A DNA stretch of 64,000 bases from a bacterium 1XD8-76. GTDB taxonomy: Bacteria > Bacillota > Clostridia > Lachnospirales > Lachnospiraceae. Of the stretch, positions 1-8,213 are shown one piece after another. The stretch spans positions 175,345 through 239,344 of the forward strand of contig RAZE01000003.1 in the NCBI GenBank assembly GCA_003611955.1, in the 5' to 3' direction. The notes under the pieces were generated by a model. The model did no database searches, was not told where the DNA came from, and saw only the letters and a list, made by a program, of their open reading frames with translations. The position numbers were made by a program, and so were the translations under genes. Each line of letters opens with the position of its first letter. Position 1 is the first letter of the stretch.

Positions 1-366
1 GACCGCTTCCCGGAAACAGAAAGATCAATTCTTTCTGGGGACAATACCAGGCAGAAGGAGCCGGACATCATAGATGCGGACTTTCGGGAAGTTGAGGACG
101 AACCGAGGGACGACCCGGCGCAGGAAGCAGCGGCAGCCAGGGACGAGCTGCAGGAGGAACCCATCACCCAGGAGCAGGATCCAGAACCGGATCCGGAGGA
201 ATACGGCCGGCTTGACGTTGATTTACTTCTGGACAAGTACCGCCGGGACCTTAAGGCATACCACGAAGCAGACTGCCCGCCGAACATGATTAAGACGCAG
301 CGGATCCTGGTAGACGCTTTAGCCCTTTTACTTGAACAGATCGACCAGGGAGGTGCGGAGGATTGA
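1..366 (+). CDS. Phage protein, C-terminal part (partial, unidentified)
   Basis: The first base is in frame with an open reading frame that stops at TGA 364-366, so the gene begins left of the window. The visible 121 residues are acidic in the first half, with many Glu, Asp and Pro, and helical in the last 50. The PDIIDADFREVED segment resembles the acidic tails seen on phage RecT-like recombination proteins, but no domain core is visible and the function is not assigned. The stop overlaps the TTG start of the next gene, which argues for one phage transcript. Confidence 0.5.
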   Translation, partial: DRFPETERSILSGDNTRQKEPDIIDADFREVEDEPRDDPAQEAAAARDELQEEPITQEQDPEPDPEEYGRLDVDLLLDKYRRDLKAYHEADCPPNMIKTQRILVDALALLLEQIDQGGAED

Positions 367-989
367 CGATACGAGAGCGCAGGAGGCGACGAAGGCGGCA
401 GCGGCTTATAAAAAGGCTTGCAGCCGCCGGGCTTATTCTTTCAGCAGTTGGCGGCGCTGCGTTTGTCATTATCGCCGCTACGGGCCACCAGGAAGCCACA
501 GAGCCGCCTTTTACACATACGGTCGAGGAAATCCCCACCGCAAGCCCAGAAGCCACGACAGAGCCTACCACAGCCCCGCATAGAGGGCAAGATTTAGGAT
601 GGAGCGCAAATGAGGAATACATAGCAGCACGGATGGCAATGGCGGAGGCAGAGGGCGAGGACACCGAAGGAAAAGCCCTTGTTATTCTGGTTATTTACAA
701 CCGGACAAGATCCGGAAAATTCCCGGACACCGTAAAGGGCGTCATTTCCCAGCGTAACGCCTTTACTTCTTACAGTAACGGGAGATACGACCGGGTGGAA
801 CCGGACGCGGACTGCTGGGCGGCCCTTGACTTGATACAGGAAACGGGCTGGGATGAAAGCCAGGGTGCGCTGTACTTTGAGCGGACGCCGGAGGACGGGA
901 AAAGCACCTGGCACAGCCGGAACCTTGAACGGCTTTTCATACACGGGAATCATACTTTTTATACAGAGAAGGAGGCGAAAGACCCTTGA
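363..989 (+). CDS. SleB-like cell wall hydrolase (Hydrolase_2 family)
   Basis: The 208-residue protein starts with about 15 mostly basic residues, then one hydrophobic membrane segment (about residues 18-42), a Pro/Thr/Glu-rich linker (about 45-75) and a C-terminal hydrolase domain. The domain opens with a segment of the form EEYIAARMAMAEAEGED, typical of SleB/CwlJ-type cell-wall lytic enzymes, and ends near GALYF and a His-rich segment. The start is TTG 363, with GGGAGG at 348-353. It overlaps the preceding stop. The product is probably membrane-anchored and cuts peptidoglycan. Phage genomes of this type often carry such a gene in the replication region. The exact bond cleaved cannot be read from sequence. 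Confidence 0.7.
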   Translation: MTIRERRRRRRRQRLIKRLAAAGLILSAVGGAAFVIIAATGHQEATEPPFTHTVEEIPTASPEATTEPTTAPHRGQDLGWSANEEYIAARMAMAEAEGEDTEGKALVILVIYNRTRSGKFPDTVKGVISQRNAFTSYSNGRYDRVEPDADCWAALDLIQETGWDESQGALYFERTPEDGKSTWHSRNLERLFIHGNHTFYTEKEAKDP

Positions 990-1363
990 AGATGGCAATG
1001 AAGGACGGGCAGATCCTTATAAAAGATGCCGATAACACACAATTCACGATTATTAAAAGTTGGAGCAAGATGAAGTGGAGCAGGGCGGAGCGGATGTTTT
1101 ACGGGCCGGCGGAAATTGAGCTTTTAAACAAGCTGGCCGGAATAGTACGGCTTCCCGGACCCATTGAAGCGGAGCGGCAGCGGCTTAACGAGATCGCCCA
1201 GGCAGTAGACGCAGAGCGGATGAAAACGGACCCGGAGCCACTTTATAAGTACCCGGTCAAGTTTCCGCTTTTCAAGCACCAGACCAGGGCGGCAAACATG
1301 GCGCTTATTACCTTCGGTTTAGTTCCGCCGCCGGGGAAGGAGGCGGAGCATGGAAGCACTTAA
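986..1363 (+). CDS. Truncated phage DEAD/SNF2-type helicase, N-terminal fragment
   Basis: Only 125 residues. The visible part matches the N-terminal region of phage SNF2-like helicases: a short beta-rich lead with SWSKMKWSRAERMF, a YKYPVKFPLF segment, then the Q-motif-like FKHQTRAANMALITFGLV. In intact relatives the Walker A (MGTGKT) follows within about 25 residues. Here the frame ends at GKEAEHGST instead. The start is TTG 986 with GGAGG at 971-975; the alternative is ATG 992. All ATPase and helicase motifs are missing, so the product should be inactive. The break near 1350 is probably one end of a deletion. Confidence 0.55.
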   Translation: MKMAMKDGQILIKDADNTQFTIIKSWSKMKWSRAERMFYGPAEIELLNKLAGIVRLPGPIEAERQRLNEIAQAVDAERMKTDPEPLYKYPVKFPLFKHQTRAANMALITFGLVPPPGKEAEHGST

Positions 1364-1571
1364 CCAGAAGGAGCAGGCGCACGACCCAGCGAGCATCTGG
1401 TGGGGCGATACGGAAGCCCTTACCGAAGCTATTAAGGCTTTAAGCCTTGATATAGATAAAAACCAAAAAGGAGAATCAGACATGACGAACGAAGCAAAAG
1501 TAACTATTGTAGCACACGACGGAACCACGAAGGAGCTTACCGGAGATACGGTGATATGCTTCACAGTATAG
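1350..1571 (+). CDS. Composite small ORF at a probable deletion junction
   Basis: The 73-residue frame joins an upstream segment (residues 1-44, RBS AAGGAGG at 1337-1343) to a second possible gene start, ATG 1482, which has its own AAAAGGAGA at 1466-1474. The part from 1482 reads as the first 29 residues of a small phage protein (MTNEAKVTIVAHDGTTKELT...) that breaks off just where terminase sequence begins. Neither half is recognised. I read this as gene remnants fused by deletion rather than as one functional gene. Confidence 0.4.
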   Translation: MEALNQKEQAHDPASIWWGDTEALTEAIKALSLDIDKNQKGESDMTNEAKVTIVAHDGTTKELTGDTVICFTV

Positions 1572-2083
1572 ACTCCGGTTACGAAGCAGACTCCGTATAC
1601 GATTTTTGTGCCTTGAACGCAGAATGGGCGAAACCAGCCAAAGGATCCAGCAACCCCATGCAGAGCCATTTTAAGCTGAGTACCGTCAATAAGGACGCTT
1701 CCAAGGCTTACGGTATGGACCTTGTTATCGTTGACGGCGGCAAGTATAAGGACATGATCGCCAGCAGGATGCACCGGAAGAACGGCAACGGAAGCTGGAT
1801 GGTATACAAGGGCTGCGACGAGGAATACGCCGAGCAGGTAACGGCAGAGCATAAGATCCTCGTTAAGAACGGAAACAGCAAGCCGCGGCTTGAATGGGTG
1901 CCGAAGCACAGCCATGCGGACAACCATTATTTAGACGCGGAAGTCTACGCCATGGCGGCGGCCGATACCCTGGGAGTCCGTATGCTTCATTTGCAGAACA
2001 TACAGGAGGAACCGCAGGAGCCGAAGAAAGAGCAGTACACGCCGGAGGAAGAATGGATAAGCCAAAACGAAAGCTGGCTATAA
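1556..2083 (+). CDS. Terminase large subunit (GpA family), C-terminal nuclease part only
   Basis: The 175 residues correspond to the C-terminal region of lambda gpA-type large terminases: IDSGYEADSVYDFC, NPMQSHFKL, MDLVIVDGGKYKDMIA, and SHADNHYLDAEVYAMAAAD, which includes acidic residues of the nuclease fold. A full GpA terminase is about 600 residues with Walker A/B motifs in the first half; none are present here. There is no ribosome site before ATG 1556, and upstream codons in this frame do not read like terminase. The gene is therefore 5'-truncated, and DNA packaging by this prophage should be defective. Confidence 0.75.
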   Translation: MLHSIDSGYEADSVYDFCALNAEWAKPAKGSSNPMQSHFKLSTVNKDASKAYGMDLVIVDGGKYKDMIASRMHRKNGNGSWMVYKGCDEEYAEQVTAEHKILVKNGNSKPRLEWVPKHSHADNHYLDAEVYAMAAADTLGVRMLHLQNIQEEPQEPKKEQYTPEEEWISQNESWL

Positions 2084-2101
2084 CAGGAAGGAGGGAACCG
2101 G

Positions 2102-2323
2102 GTGGAAGAACAGATGACAGCGCAGGAAATGCTTACCGAAGTAAATAACGCTATTTACGCTATATGCGTAGGCGGGCAAAGTTACAAGATAGGCTCCCGG
2201 CAGCTTAACCGGGCAGACCTTAACACATTATACAAGATTAAGAACGACCTTATGGCACAGGTCGCAGGAAGTACACCGGGCTTTTTGGACGATTGCTACG
2301 TCGCAGTATTTGACCGAAGATAG
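2102..2323 (+). CDS. gpW-family head-to-tail joining protein
   Basis: A 73-residue protein of lambda gpW type (alpha plus a beta hairpin). Visible features are TAQEMLTEVNNAIYAI near the N-terminus, a GQSYKIGSRQLNRADLNTLYKIKNDL core, and position between terminase and portal, as in lambda. It would bind the portal and allow tail attachment. The start is GTG 2102, preceded by GGAAGGAGGGA. An in-frame ATG lies four codons downstream, which is where many gpW proteins begin. Confidence 0.75.
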   Translation: MEEQMTAQEMLTEVNNAIYAICVGGQSYKIGSRQLNRADLNTLYKIKNDLMAQVAGSTPGFLDDCYVAVFDRR

Positions 2324-2334
2324 GAGGGAAAGAA

Positions 2335-3981
2335 GTGGGAAACGTATTAGACAATATAATCGGCTTCATTTCCCCGGCAGCCGGAGCCAGAAGGGAAGCA
2401 TGGAGGCAGTACCTGGACGAGCAGCGCCATTATGACGCCGGGGGCTATGACCGCCTTAACGCCGGGTGGGTGGCCTATAACCAGAGCGCAGAGCAAACGG
2501 ACCGCTACAGCCGGGACACCATAAGAGCCAGGGCCAGGGACTTAGAGCGAAACAGCGATATGGCAAACAGCGTGATCGGGGCATACCGCCGGAATGTAGT
2601 CGGCCACGGCTACACGCTTCGGGCAAGAACCAGCAATGAAACGCTTAATAAGCAGATACAGGAAGCCTGGATAGAGTGGTGCAAGCGTAAAAATTGCGAC
2701 GTAACCGAAACGCAGAGCTTTAACCAGATGCTTAGAATGGCGGAGCGCCGGAAGAAGGTAGACGGAGGAATCCTTTTTAAGAAGTGCTACACCAGCGGAG
2801 GGCTGCTGCCCTTTAAGTTGCAGGCGTTGGAAGTTGACGAGCTGGACACCGGACGGGCAGCGCCGCACAACCCGAAACACCGGGTGGTCGGAGGGATTGA
2901 GCTTAACACCTATAACAAGCCCATGGGCTACTGGATCCGCCAGTATAACGTAGACGGCTTCGGGCAGATTGAACCCGTCTATGTTCCGGCAAAAGATATT
3001 ATTTTCTATTTCACGAAAGACCGCCCTTCCCAGGTTCGGGAGATGAGCGACCTGGCCCCGACCATTACCAGGGTAAGGGACGCGAATGAGTTTATGACGG
3101 CGGTAAGCGTAAAGGAGCGCATAGCCGCCTGCCTTGCCGTTTTCGTAAAGAAGATCATACCGACAACCGGGAACTTTGCAAGGGGCGTGGGAGTAAGCGA
3201 CGGGAGGCCCCGCGAGGACTACGACGGAAAAAGGATAAGCCCCGGCATGATAAAGGAGCTTAACGCCGGGGACGAGATCCAGGTCGTAAACCCGACCGGA
3301 CAGGCAACGGATGCCGCCAGCTATATCAAGCTGCAGCAACGGCTTATAGGAGCCGGGCAGGGCTTAAGCTACGAGGCTACCAGCCGGGACATGAGCCAGA
3401 GCAACTACAGCAGCGCAAGGCAGGGAATCATTGAGGACGGCCAGACCTACATAGAGGACATAGAGCTGCTGAAGGAAGTAGTTATGGACGAGGTATACGA
3501 AACCTTCATAATTTCCGGCGTCCTTTCCGGCTTATTCAATATCCCCGGCTTTTGGGAGGATAAGCAGAAATATTTTAAGCACGAGTGGGTGGCGGCGCCG
3601 AAGCCGTGGATCGACCCGGCGAAAGAAGCCACAGCTACCAAGGTCGCACTGCAGACCGGACAAAAGACATACCAGCAGGTCGCAGCGGAGAACGGCAAGG
3701 ACTGGAAAGAGCAGATAGACGAAACCGTCGCCGTTTTAGAATACGCCAGGAAAAAAGGCATTGAGATGGGAGGTGTTATATTTGACAGAACCGAAGCGGA
3801 GCTTACACCTGCAGACGAGCAGAAGCCAGAACCGGGAGCAGTTCCCGGCGGACCTACTGACCAGGGCGGAGGAAACCAGCCACCAGGGCAGCAGCCGGGG
3901 AACGGGCAGCAGGACGGCAACCAGCCAGCCGCAGACGGCGGCGAAGGACAGCCAGAAGGAAAACCAGATAAGGGCGTTTAG
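2335..3981 (+). CDS. Portal protein (lambda gpB family)
   Basis: A 548-residue portal of the lambda type. Supporting segments are DRLNAGWVAYNQSAEQTDRYSRDTIRARARDLERNSD (in two parts near residues 38-75), the GYWIRQYNVD region, and GLSYEATSRDMSQSNYSSARQG near residue 345, a hallmark of this family. The last about 60 residues are a low-complexity Pro/Gly/Gln tail. The dodecameric portal forms the DNA channel and docks the terminase. The start is GTG 2335 with TAGGAGGG upstream. The 3' end overlaps the presumed start of the protease gene. Confidence 0.9.
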   Translation: MGNVLDNIIGFISPAAGARREAWRQYLDEQRHYDAGGYDRLNAGWVAYNQSAEQTDRYSRDTIRARARDLERNSDMANSVIGAYRRNVVGHGYTLRARTSNETLNKQIQEAWIEWCKRKNCDVTETQSFNQMLRMAERRKKVDGGILFKKCYTSGGLLPFKLQALEVDELDTGRAAPHNPKHRVVGGIELNTYNKPMGYWIRQYNVDGFGQIEPVYVPAKDIIFYFTKDRPSQVREMSDLAPTITRVRDANEFMTAVSVKERIAACLAVFVKKIIPTTGNFARGVGVSDGRPREDYDGKRISPGMIKELNAGDEIQVVNPTGQATDAASYIKLQQRLIGAGQGLSYEATSRDMSQSNYSSARQGIIEDGQTYIEDIELLKEVVMDEVYETFIISGVLSGLFNIPGFWEDKQKYFKHEWVAAPKPWIDPAKEATATKVALQTGQKTYQQVAAENGKDWKEQIDETVAVLEYARKKGIEMGGVIFDRTEAELTPADEQKPEPGAVPGGPTDQGGGNQPPGQQPGNGQQDGNQPAADGGEGQPEGKPDKGV

Positions 3982-4531
3982 TTCGGCAACAATCCGGGCT
4001 ATGGAAGGGGAAGGGAATGAACGGAAGTTCATTCTTTCGTTTTCTTCGGAAGAACCTTACGAGCGTTTCTGGGGTAAGGAGATTTTAGACCATAACCCGG
4101 CAGCCGTTGACCTTACCCGGCTTAACACAATAGGAGTCCTTCTTTTTAACCATAACCGGGATAAGGTTATAGGCAAGATCAACCGCGCCTGGATTGAAAA
4201 CCAGCGGGGCATGGCTGAGGTAGAATTTGACAGCGACGAAGAAAGCGAGGTCATTTTTCAGAAGGTAAAAAGCGGGACGCTCAAGGGCGTTTCCGTTGGG
4301 TATAAGATTGGTGTGATTGAGGAAGTCATGCCGGGGAAGATATCCACCGACGGACGTTTTAACGGTCCTTGCGACGTCGCAAGGGAATGGATGCCCTACG
4401 AGATAAGCGTAGTAAGCGTCCCAGCAGACGCTACCGTGGGAGTAGGGCGGGAGCTTAAAGGGAATCCGCAGGCTCCGGAAACTTTAACTTGTTTTGAAGC
4501 ACAACTTCAAATAAATAAAAACAGAAAATAG
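3968..4531 (+). CDS. Prohead protease (HK97-type, Caudovirales)
   Basis: The family-like sequence begins at IRAFSSATIRA and continues through ILSFSSEEPYERFWG, GVLLFNHNRDKVIGKI, SGTLKGVSVGYKIG and PYEISVVSVPADATVGVGRE. The His in LFNHNRD and the Ser in LKGVSVGY are the expected catalytic residues. The enzyme trims capsid and scaffold during head maturation. The start is unclear: no ATG, GTG or TTG lies upstream of the conserved part, except far inside the portal gene at 3761. ATA 3968 has AGAAGGA at 3954-3960 and fits best. ATG 4001 is the fallback but has no ribosome site and would lose conserved residues. Confidence 0.8.
   Translation: MRAFSSATIRAMEGEGNERKFILSFSSEEPYERFWGKEILDHNPAAVDLTRLNTIGVLLFNHNRDKVIGKINRAWIENQRGMAEVEFDSDEESEVIFQKVKSGTLKGVSVGYKIGVIEEVMPGKISTDGRFNGPCDVAREWMPYEISVVSVPADATVGVGRELKGNPQAPETLTCFEAQLQINKNRK
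4367..4384. repeat. 18-bp perfect palindrome inside the protease gene
   Basis: CCTTGCGACGTCGCAAGG reads the same on both strands. Its 14-bp core recurs at 25807-25820 in front of the AbrB-like gene. Here it lies inside coding sequence (Pro-Cys-Asp-Val-Ala-Arg), so it could be coincidence. Confidence 0.5.
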
Positions 4532-4542
4532 GAGGTACAGAG

Positions 4543-6120
4543 ATGACACCGAAACAAAGACGAGAAGCCGCCATGCTGAAGCAGCAGGCCATTGTGAACG
4601 CCGCCAAGGCAGACGGCAACCGTGCGCTGACGGCGGAAGAACAGGCACAGTTTAACGCTCTCCAGAGGGAGATTGACGAAGCCCAGGCAGAGATCGACGC
4701 ACAGGAGAGAGGGCTGGCAGGAGGAACCGGAGCGGCAGCAGCACCCCCGGCGGCGAATCCCCAGCAGACGACACCACCCCCGGCAACCGCACCGCAGACA
4801 GTACCTGCAGATGGACAGCGGAGCGCAACCGAGGCGGAGCGTAACCGGGTAACGGAAATTATGGCACTTTGCCGGGACTTCGATGTGGATCCGGCGGAGC
4901 ATATCCGCAACGGTTCCAGTTTGGATCAGGTACGCAGTTCCATCCTTGACGGCATGAGGCAGACCGGAAGCCCTGTGGGCGTACAGGTCACCAGGGACGA
5001 AAACGAAACTTTCAGACAGAGGGCAACCGACGCGCTTATGCTTCGGGCAGGCGTACCCGTAGCCACCCCGGCAGACGGAGCGAATGAGCTTAGATCCATG
5101 AGCCTCCGCGACCTTGCTATTGAGTGTTTGAGCAGGGACGGGCGGGACACTATGCAGCTTTTGAGGATGCAGCCCGACGATATGTACGGCGAGCTTTGCC
5201 GCCAGTTCTACAACCCTACGGCAGCCTTTCCGGCGATCCTTGACAACACGATCAGAAAGAGCATTGTGCAGCTTTACAACGCAGTGCCTACGACCTTCCA
5301 GGCATGGACCACAAAGGGCAGCTTGAAGGACTTCAAGACCACAGCGGATCACGAATACGTGATCGGAGGTATGGGCGACTTCCTTCTGGTTCCCGAAAAC
5401 GGCGAGCTTAAGCCGGATAAGCCCAGGACGGAGCTGCTGCCGAACCGCAAGCTGGACACCTACGGGCGGACATTCAGCATGACCCGCCAGGCGTTCATCA
5501 ACGACGATATCGGCTTTTTAACGGAGGTTCCGGGGCTTTACGCAGCAGCGGCAAAGAAAACCATTGATAAGCAGGTCTATAGCTTGCTTTACAATAATGC
5601 CCCGATTTTCGACGGCGTAAACCTTTTCCATAAGAACCACGGGAACCTGATCGCAAAGGGCGGCAAGCCTACCCAGGCTTCGATCCAGGCTATTATCCTG
5701 CAGATGCAGCACCAGCGCGACCAGTTCGGGGAAGCTATTTACATTACCCCGCAGCATATTATTGTGCCTGTTGGCTATGAGTTTGAGCTGGCGGTCATTC
5801 TTCACAGCACCCAGGTAGTAGGCAGCAATAACAACGATATCAACCCGCTGTACAACTACCCGATCAATATTATTCAGACCCCGGTGCTTAACGCCCTGGC
5901 AGGGGATAAGGAAGTGCCGTGGTTTATGGTTGCAAACACCGCCAGCGCAAAACATATCCAGGTGGACTACTTGAACGGGCAGGAAACCCCGACCGTAAGA
6001 AGGATGGAAACGCCGGGTGTTTTGGGCTTCCAGTGGGATATTTACCTTGACTGGGGAATCGCCGTAAGGGACTTCCGCGGAATTGCAAAGAACCCTGGAG
6101 AAAAGATCGCAGCAGAATAA
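4543..6120 (+). CDS. Major capsid protein with N-terminal scaffold-like region (Mu gpT-like)
   Basis: 525 residues. About residues 1-55 are a charged helical segment (KQRREAAMLKQQ, EIDEAQAEIDAQERG). An Ala/Pro linker follows (about 60-95), then the capsid domain. TFSMTRQAFINDDIGFLTEVP, AAKKTIDKQVYSLL and the C-terminal LDWGIAVRDFRG segment resemble the Mu-like major head subunit family. The N-terminal helix is probably a scaffold removed by the protease just upstream. The ribosome site is AGGAGGTACAGAG before ATG 4543. Length is longer than the mature coat, as expected for a fused scaffold. Confidence 0.85.
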   Translation: MTPKQRREAAMLKQQAIVNAAKADGNRALTAEEQAQFNALQREIDEAQAEIDAQERGLAGGTGAAAAPPAANPQQTTPPPATAPQTVPADGQRSATEAERNRVTEIMALCRDFDVDPAEHIRNGSSLDQVRSSILDGMRQTGSPVGVQVTRDENETFRQRATDALMLRAGVPVATPADGANELRSMSLRDLAIECLSRDGRDTMQLLRMQPDDMYGELCRQFYNPTAAFPAILDNTIRKSIVQLYNAVPTTFQAWTTKGSLKDFKTTADHEYVIGGMGDFLLVPENGELKPDKPRTELLPNRKLDTYGRTFSMTRQAFINDDIGFLTEVPGLYAAAAKKTIDKQVYSLLYNNAPIFDGVNLFHKNHGNLIAKGGKPTQASIQAIILQMQHQRDQFGEAIYITPQHIIVPVGYEFELAVILHSTQVVGSNNNDINPLYNYPINIIQTPVLNALAGDKEVPWFMVANTASAKHIQVDYLNGQETPTVRRMETPGVLGFQWDIYLDWGIAVRDFRGIAKNPGEKIAAE

Positions 6121-6142
6121 GAGATAAGGAGGATTAAAAGCC

Positions 6143-6475
6143 ATGAGTAAAGCCGCATATTGGCAGAGAGGGGAAACCCTCGACTATAAGAACAATACGG
6201 ACACAAAGATCGAGGCAAACACGGTCATTTCTTTCGGTTCCCATATTGGCGTCGCCGGGACGGATATCCTCCCCGGCGAGCTGGGATCGCTTGTAGTTAC
6301 AGGCGTTTTTGAGATCGACAAGACCGCAACTGGAGCCATTGAGATGGGAACGGAGGTATATTTTGACGGGACCGGCATCACCGACACCAAGGGCGACGAC
6401 ACGCCGCTGGCAGGGTATGCGGCTCAGGCAGCAGCCGCAAGCGATACCGTTATCCTGGTAAAGTTGGGCGGCTGA
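6143..6475 (+). CDS. Capsid cement/decoration protein (DUF2190-like)
   Basis: A 110-residue protein of mostly short beta segments: YWQRGETLDYKNNTDTKIEA, then GSLVVTGVFEIDKT and AGYAAQAAAASDTVILVKL at the end. This pattern and the place directly after the coat gene match the DUF2190 family, whose members act as capsid-stabilising proteins. ATG 6143 follows AAGGAGGATTAAAAGCC. The TGA stop overlaps the next ATG (TGATG), a sign of coupled translation. Confidence 0.7.
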   Translation: MSKAAYWQRGETLDYKNNTDTKIEANTVISFGSHIGVAGTDILPGELGSLVVTGVFEIDKTATGAIEMGTEVYFDGTGITDTKGDDTPLAGYAAQAAAASDTVILVKLGG

Positions 6476-6786
6476 TGAAACAGCTTATAGCCGTTTTCCC
6501 CATACTTTTTGAAAGCCAGAACTATGAGCCGGGCGACGAGCTGCCGACACATAACGCCGGGCTTGTAGAAGTATGGATCGGAAACGGAACGGCGATATGG
6601 AAGGACACGGAGGAACCCAAAAAGCGGAGCGCAAAAGCGAGGCAGACAACCGCCCCCGCAGGGCTTCCCGGTGATGCTTACCCTTCCGCCGGAGCGGAGC
6701 AGGATTTAGTGGGAAAACCGCCGTCCAGGAAAACGAGGGGCGCACAGCCGGAACCGACCAAAGGAAGGAGGAAAAGCAGTGCGTAA
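6475..6786 (+). CDS. Hypothetical phage head protein
   Basis: 103 residues; not recognised. The first 45 residues look folded (KQLIAVFPILFESQNYEPGD...LVEVWIGNGTAIWKD). The rest is a Lys/Pro/Ala-rich, probably disordered basic tail. Translation is coupled to the upstream cement gene, and its end overlaps the next start by 8 bases. Small proteins in this slot are commonly head completion or accessory factors. Confidence 0.6.
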   Translation: MKQLIAVFPILFESQNYEPGDELPTHNAGLVEVWIGNGTAIWKDTEEPKKRSAKARQTTAPAGLPGDAYPSAGAEQDLVGKPPSRKTRGAQPEPTKGRRKSSA

Positions 6787-7114
6787 GCCGCTGACATTTA
6801 AGGAGCTTCTGAGGCAGGACGTAAAAACGGTATTTCTTAACCCGGCAGAGTTTGGAGAGGAACACACGGTCAACGGAAAAACAATGCTGATCATTATTGA
6901 CGATAACGAGCTTACGGAGAGGGAAAAGCGGATGAAAAGCAACATGGACGGCATATACAAAAAGCAAACGCTTGTATATGTCAGCGCCTTAGACTTCGGC
7001 CCGCTTCCGGGAGTAGGCAAGCCCGTCAAGATAGACGGCGCAACCTTTATCGTTACCGACAGCTTGAACGAGGGCGGCGTGTATTCCTTGCATTTGGAGG
7101 CGAATAAGAGTTGA
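6779..7114 (+). CDS. Head-tail attachment protein (lambda gpFII-like)
   Basis: 111 residues. The start is GTG 6779 with AAGGAGG at 6765-6771. An N-terminal helix (FKELLRQDVKTVFLN) is followed by a beta-rich part (GKTMLIIIDDNELTER, ALDFGPLPGVGKPVKIDGATFIV in parts, GGVYSLHLEANKS). This matches the shape of the FII-like head-tail joiners that sit at the head-tail interface. Position between capsid and tail genes supports it. Sequence identity to characterised members is probably low. Confidence 0.55.
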   Translation: MRKPLTFKELLRQDVKTVFLNPAEFGEEHTVNGKTMLIIIDDNELTEREKRMKSNMDGIYKKQTLVYVSALDFGPLPGVGKPVKIDGATFIVTDSLNEGGVYSLHLEANKS

Positions 7115-7692
7115 TCGAAATAAGCTACGACCGGAATATGCTGGCACAGGTTGAGAAGAAACTGGGGAAGATGAAAAGCGAGGCCCCGAAAGCACTTAAG
7201 AACGCCCTCAACCAGACAGCCAAGCAGGCACGGAAAGAACTGACGGACGAGGCACAGAAAACCTATACCGTAAAAACCGGGCGCTTCAATAAGGCCATGA
7301 AGATAAAGAACGCCACCCCAGCGAGGCTGGAAGCGACCATAAAGGCAACGGGCAGAGTTATGGGGCTTAAGGATTACAAAGTAAGCCCGGCCACCATGAG
7401 GACCGGAGCGAACCGTCCGGACGTAGTAAAAGCGAAGGTGCTTAAGGCAGGCGGGATGAAGCCCCTGGAGATGGGAGGGCTTAAGGCTTTCGTTACCAAG
7501 TTTTCCAGCGGCCATGTAGCAGTAGCCCAGAGGCGCGGAGCCGCAAGGCTGCCTATTAAGTCCTTTTCCGCAAACTCTATCCCGGTTATGTTGGGGAACG
7601 AAAAGCGGGTATACGGCATAGTAAAGCCGCATATTAAAGACAACCTTAAGCAGAACGTAAATGCACAGGTTAGGAAGATATTAGGAGGATAG
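7111..7692 (+). CDS. Minor tail protein Z-like (gpZ family)
   Basis: 193 basic residues with an N-terminal helical repeat (QVEKKLGKMKSEAPKALKNALNQ), TAKQARKELTDEA, and YTVKTGRFNKAMKIK, typical of the phage minor tail protein Z family. These proteins help connect the tail to the head. The start is TTG 7111, whose last two bases belong to the preceding TGA, with GGAGG at 7096-7100. The next gene begins 2 bases after the stop. Confidence 0.7.
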   Translation: MIEISYDRNMLAQVEKKLGKMKSEAPKALKNALNQTAKQARKELTDEAQKTYTVKTGRFNKAMKIKNATPARLEATIKATGRVMGLKDYKVSPATMRTGANRPDVVKAKVLKAGGMKPLEMGGLKAFVTKFSSGHVAVAQRRGAARLPIKSFSANSIPVMLGNEKRVYGIVKPHIKDNLKQNVNAQVRKILGG

Positions 7693-7694
7693 GC

Positions 7695-8213
7695 ATGGTC
7701 GCAGCATTTCTGCAGAGCGAGCTGGCGGACGAGCTTAAGAAAATTCTTTCGGATTTTCGGCTTAAGAACCCCCAGGGGGAAAGAGTCAGCATAAATATTT
7801 TTGAACAGCTTCTGCCTATGCCGGAGCCATTGGACCAGGGAGAAATAGCCCCGGAACTTTTGGAGAACGGGCTGGCGGAAGAACAGACCGCCCCTGACCC
7901 ATACCCTTATATTTTGGTACGGATTGCAGACGGGGAGATCGAGGACGAGAACAGCGCCCAGAAAGTAAACCTTACCCTGCTTATGGGAATTTACGAACCG
8001 GACTATGACAAGCAGGGACATAAGGACATTTTAAACATAATAGCCAAGATTTATGAGAGGTTCGCAAAGTTCCCGGTACTTAACGGGAAATATACGATAC
8101 AGTACCCCATTTTGTGGACCCTGCAGGACGAAGAATCCTACCCCTTTTATTTTGGGGGCGTAAACCTGGCTTTTGAGATTGCAGCAGTAAGAAGGGAGGA
8201 TCCATATTCATGA
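7695..8213 (+). CDS. Probable tail terminator/completion protein (unidentified family)
   Basis: 172 residues; no firm family match by eye. The fold looks alpha/beta, with ADELKKILSDFRL, a segment PYPYILVRIADGEIED, VNLTLLMGIYEP, DILNIIAKIYERFAKFP and a C-terminal YFGGVNLAFEIAAV strand. Size, helix-strand pattern and the slot between gpZ and the sheath fit the tail terminator (gpU-like) role that caps the tail tube. ATG 7695 follows TAGGAGGATAGGC. Confidence 0.5.
   Translation: MVAAFLQSELADELKKILSDFRLKNPQGERVSINIFEQLLPMPEPLDQGEIAPELLENGLAEEQTAPDPYPYILVRIADGEIEDENSAQKVNLTLLMGIYEPDYDKQGHKDILNIIAKIYERFAKFPVLNGKYTIQYPILWTLQDEESYPFYFGGVNLAFEIAAVRREDPYS

Noticed and set aside
3761..3967. N-terminal extension of the prohead protease from ATG 3761
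   Set aside because: These 69 codons are an out-of-frame reading of the portal C-terminal tail, with no family similarity.
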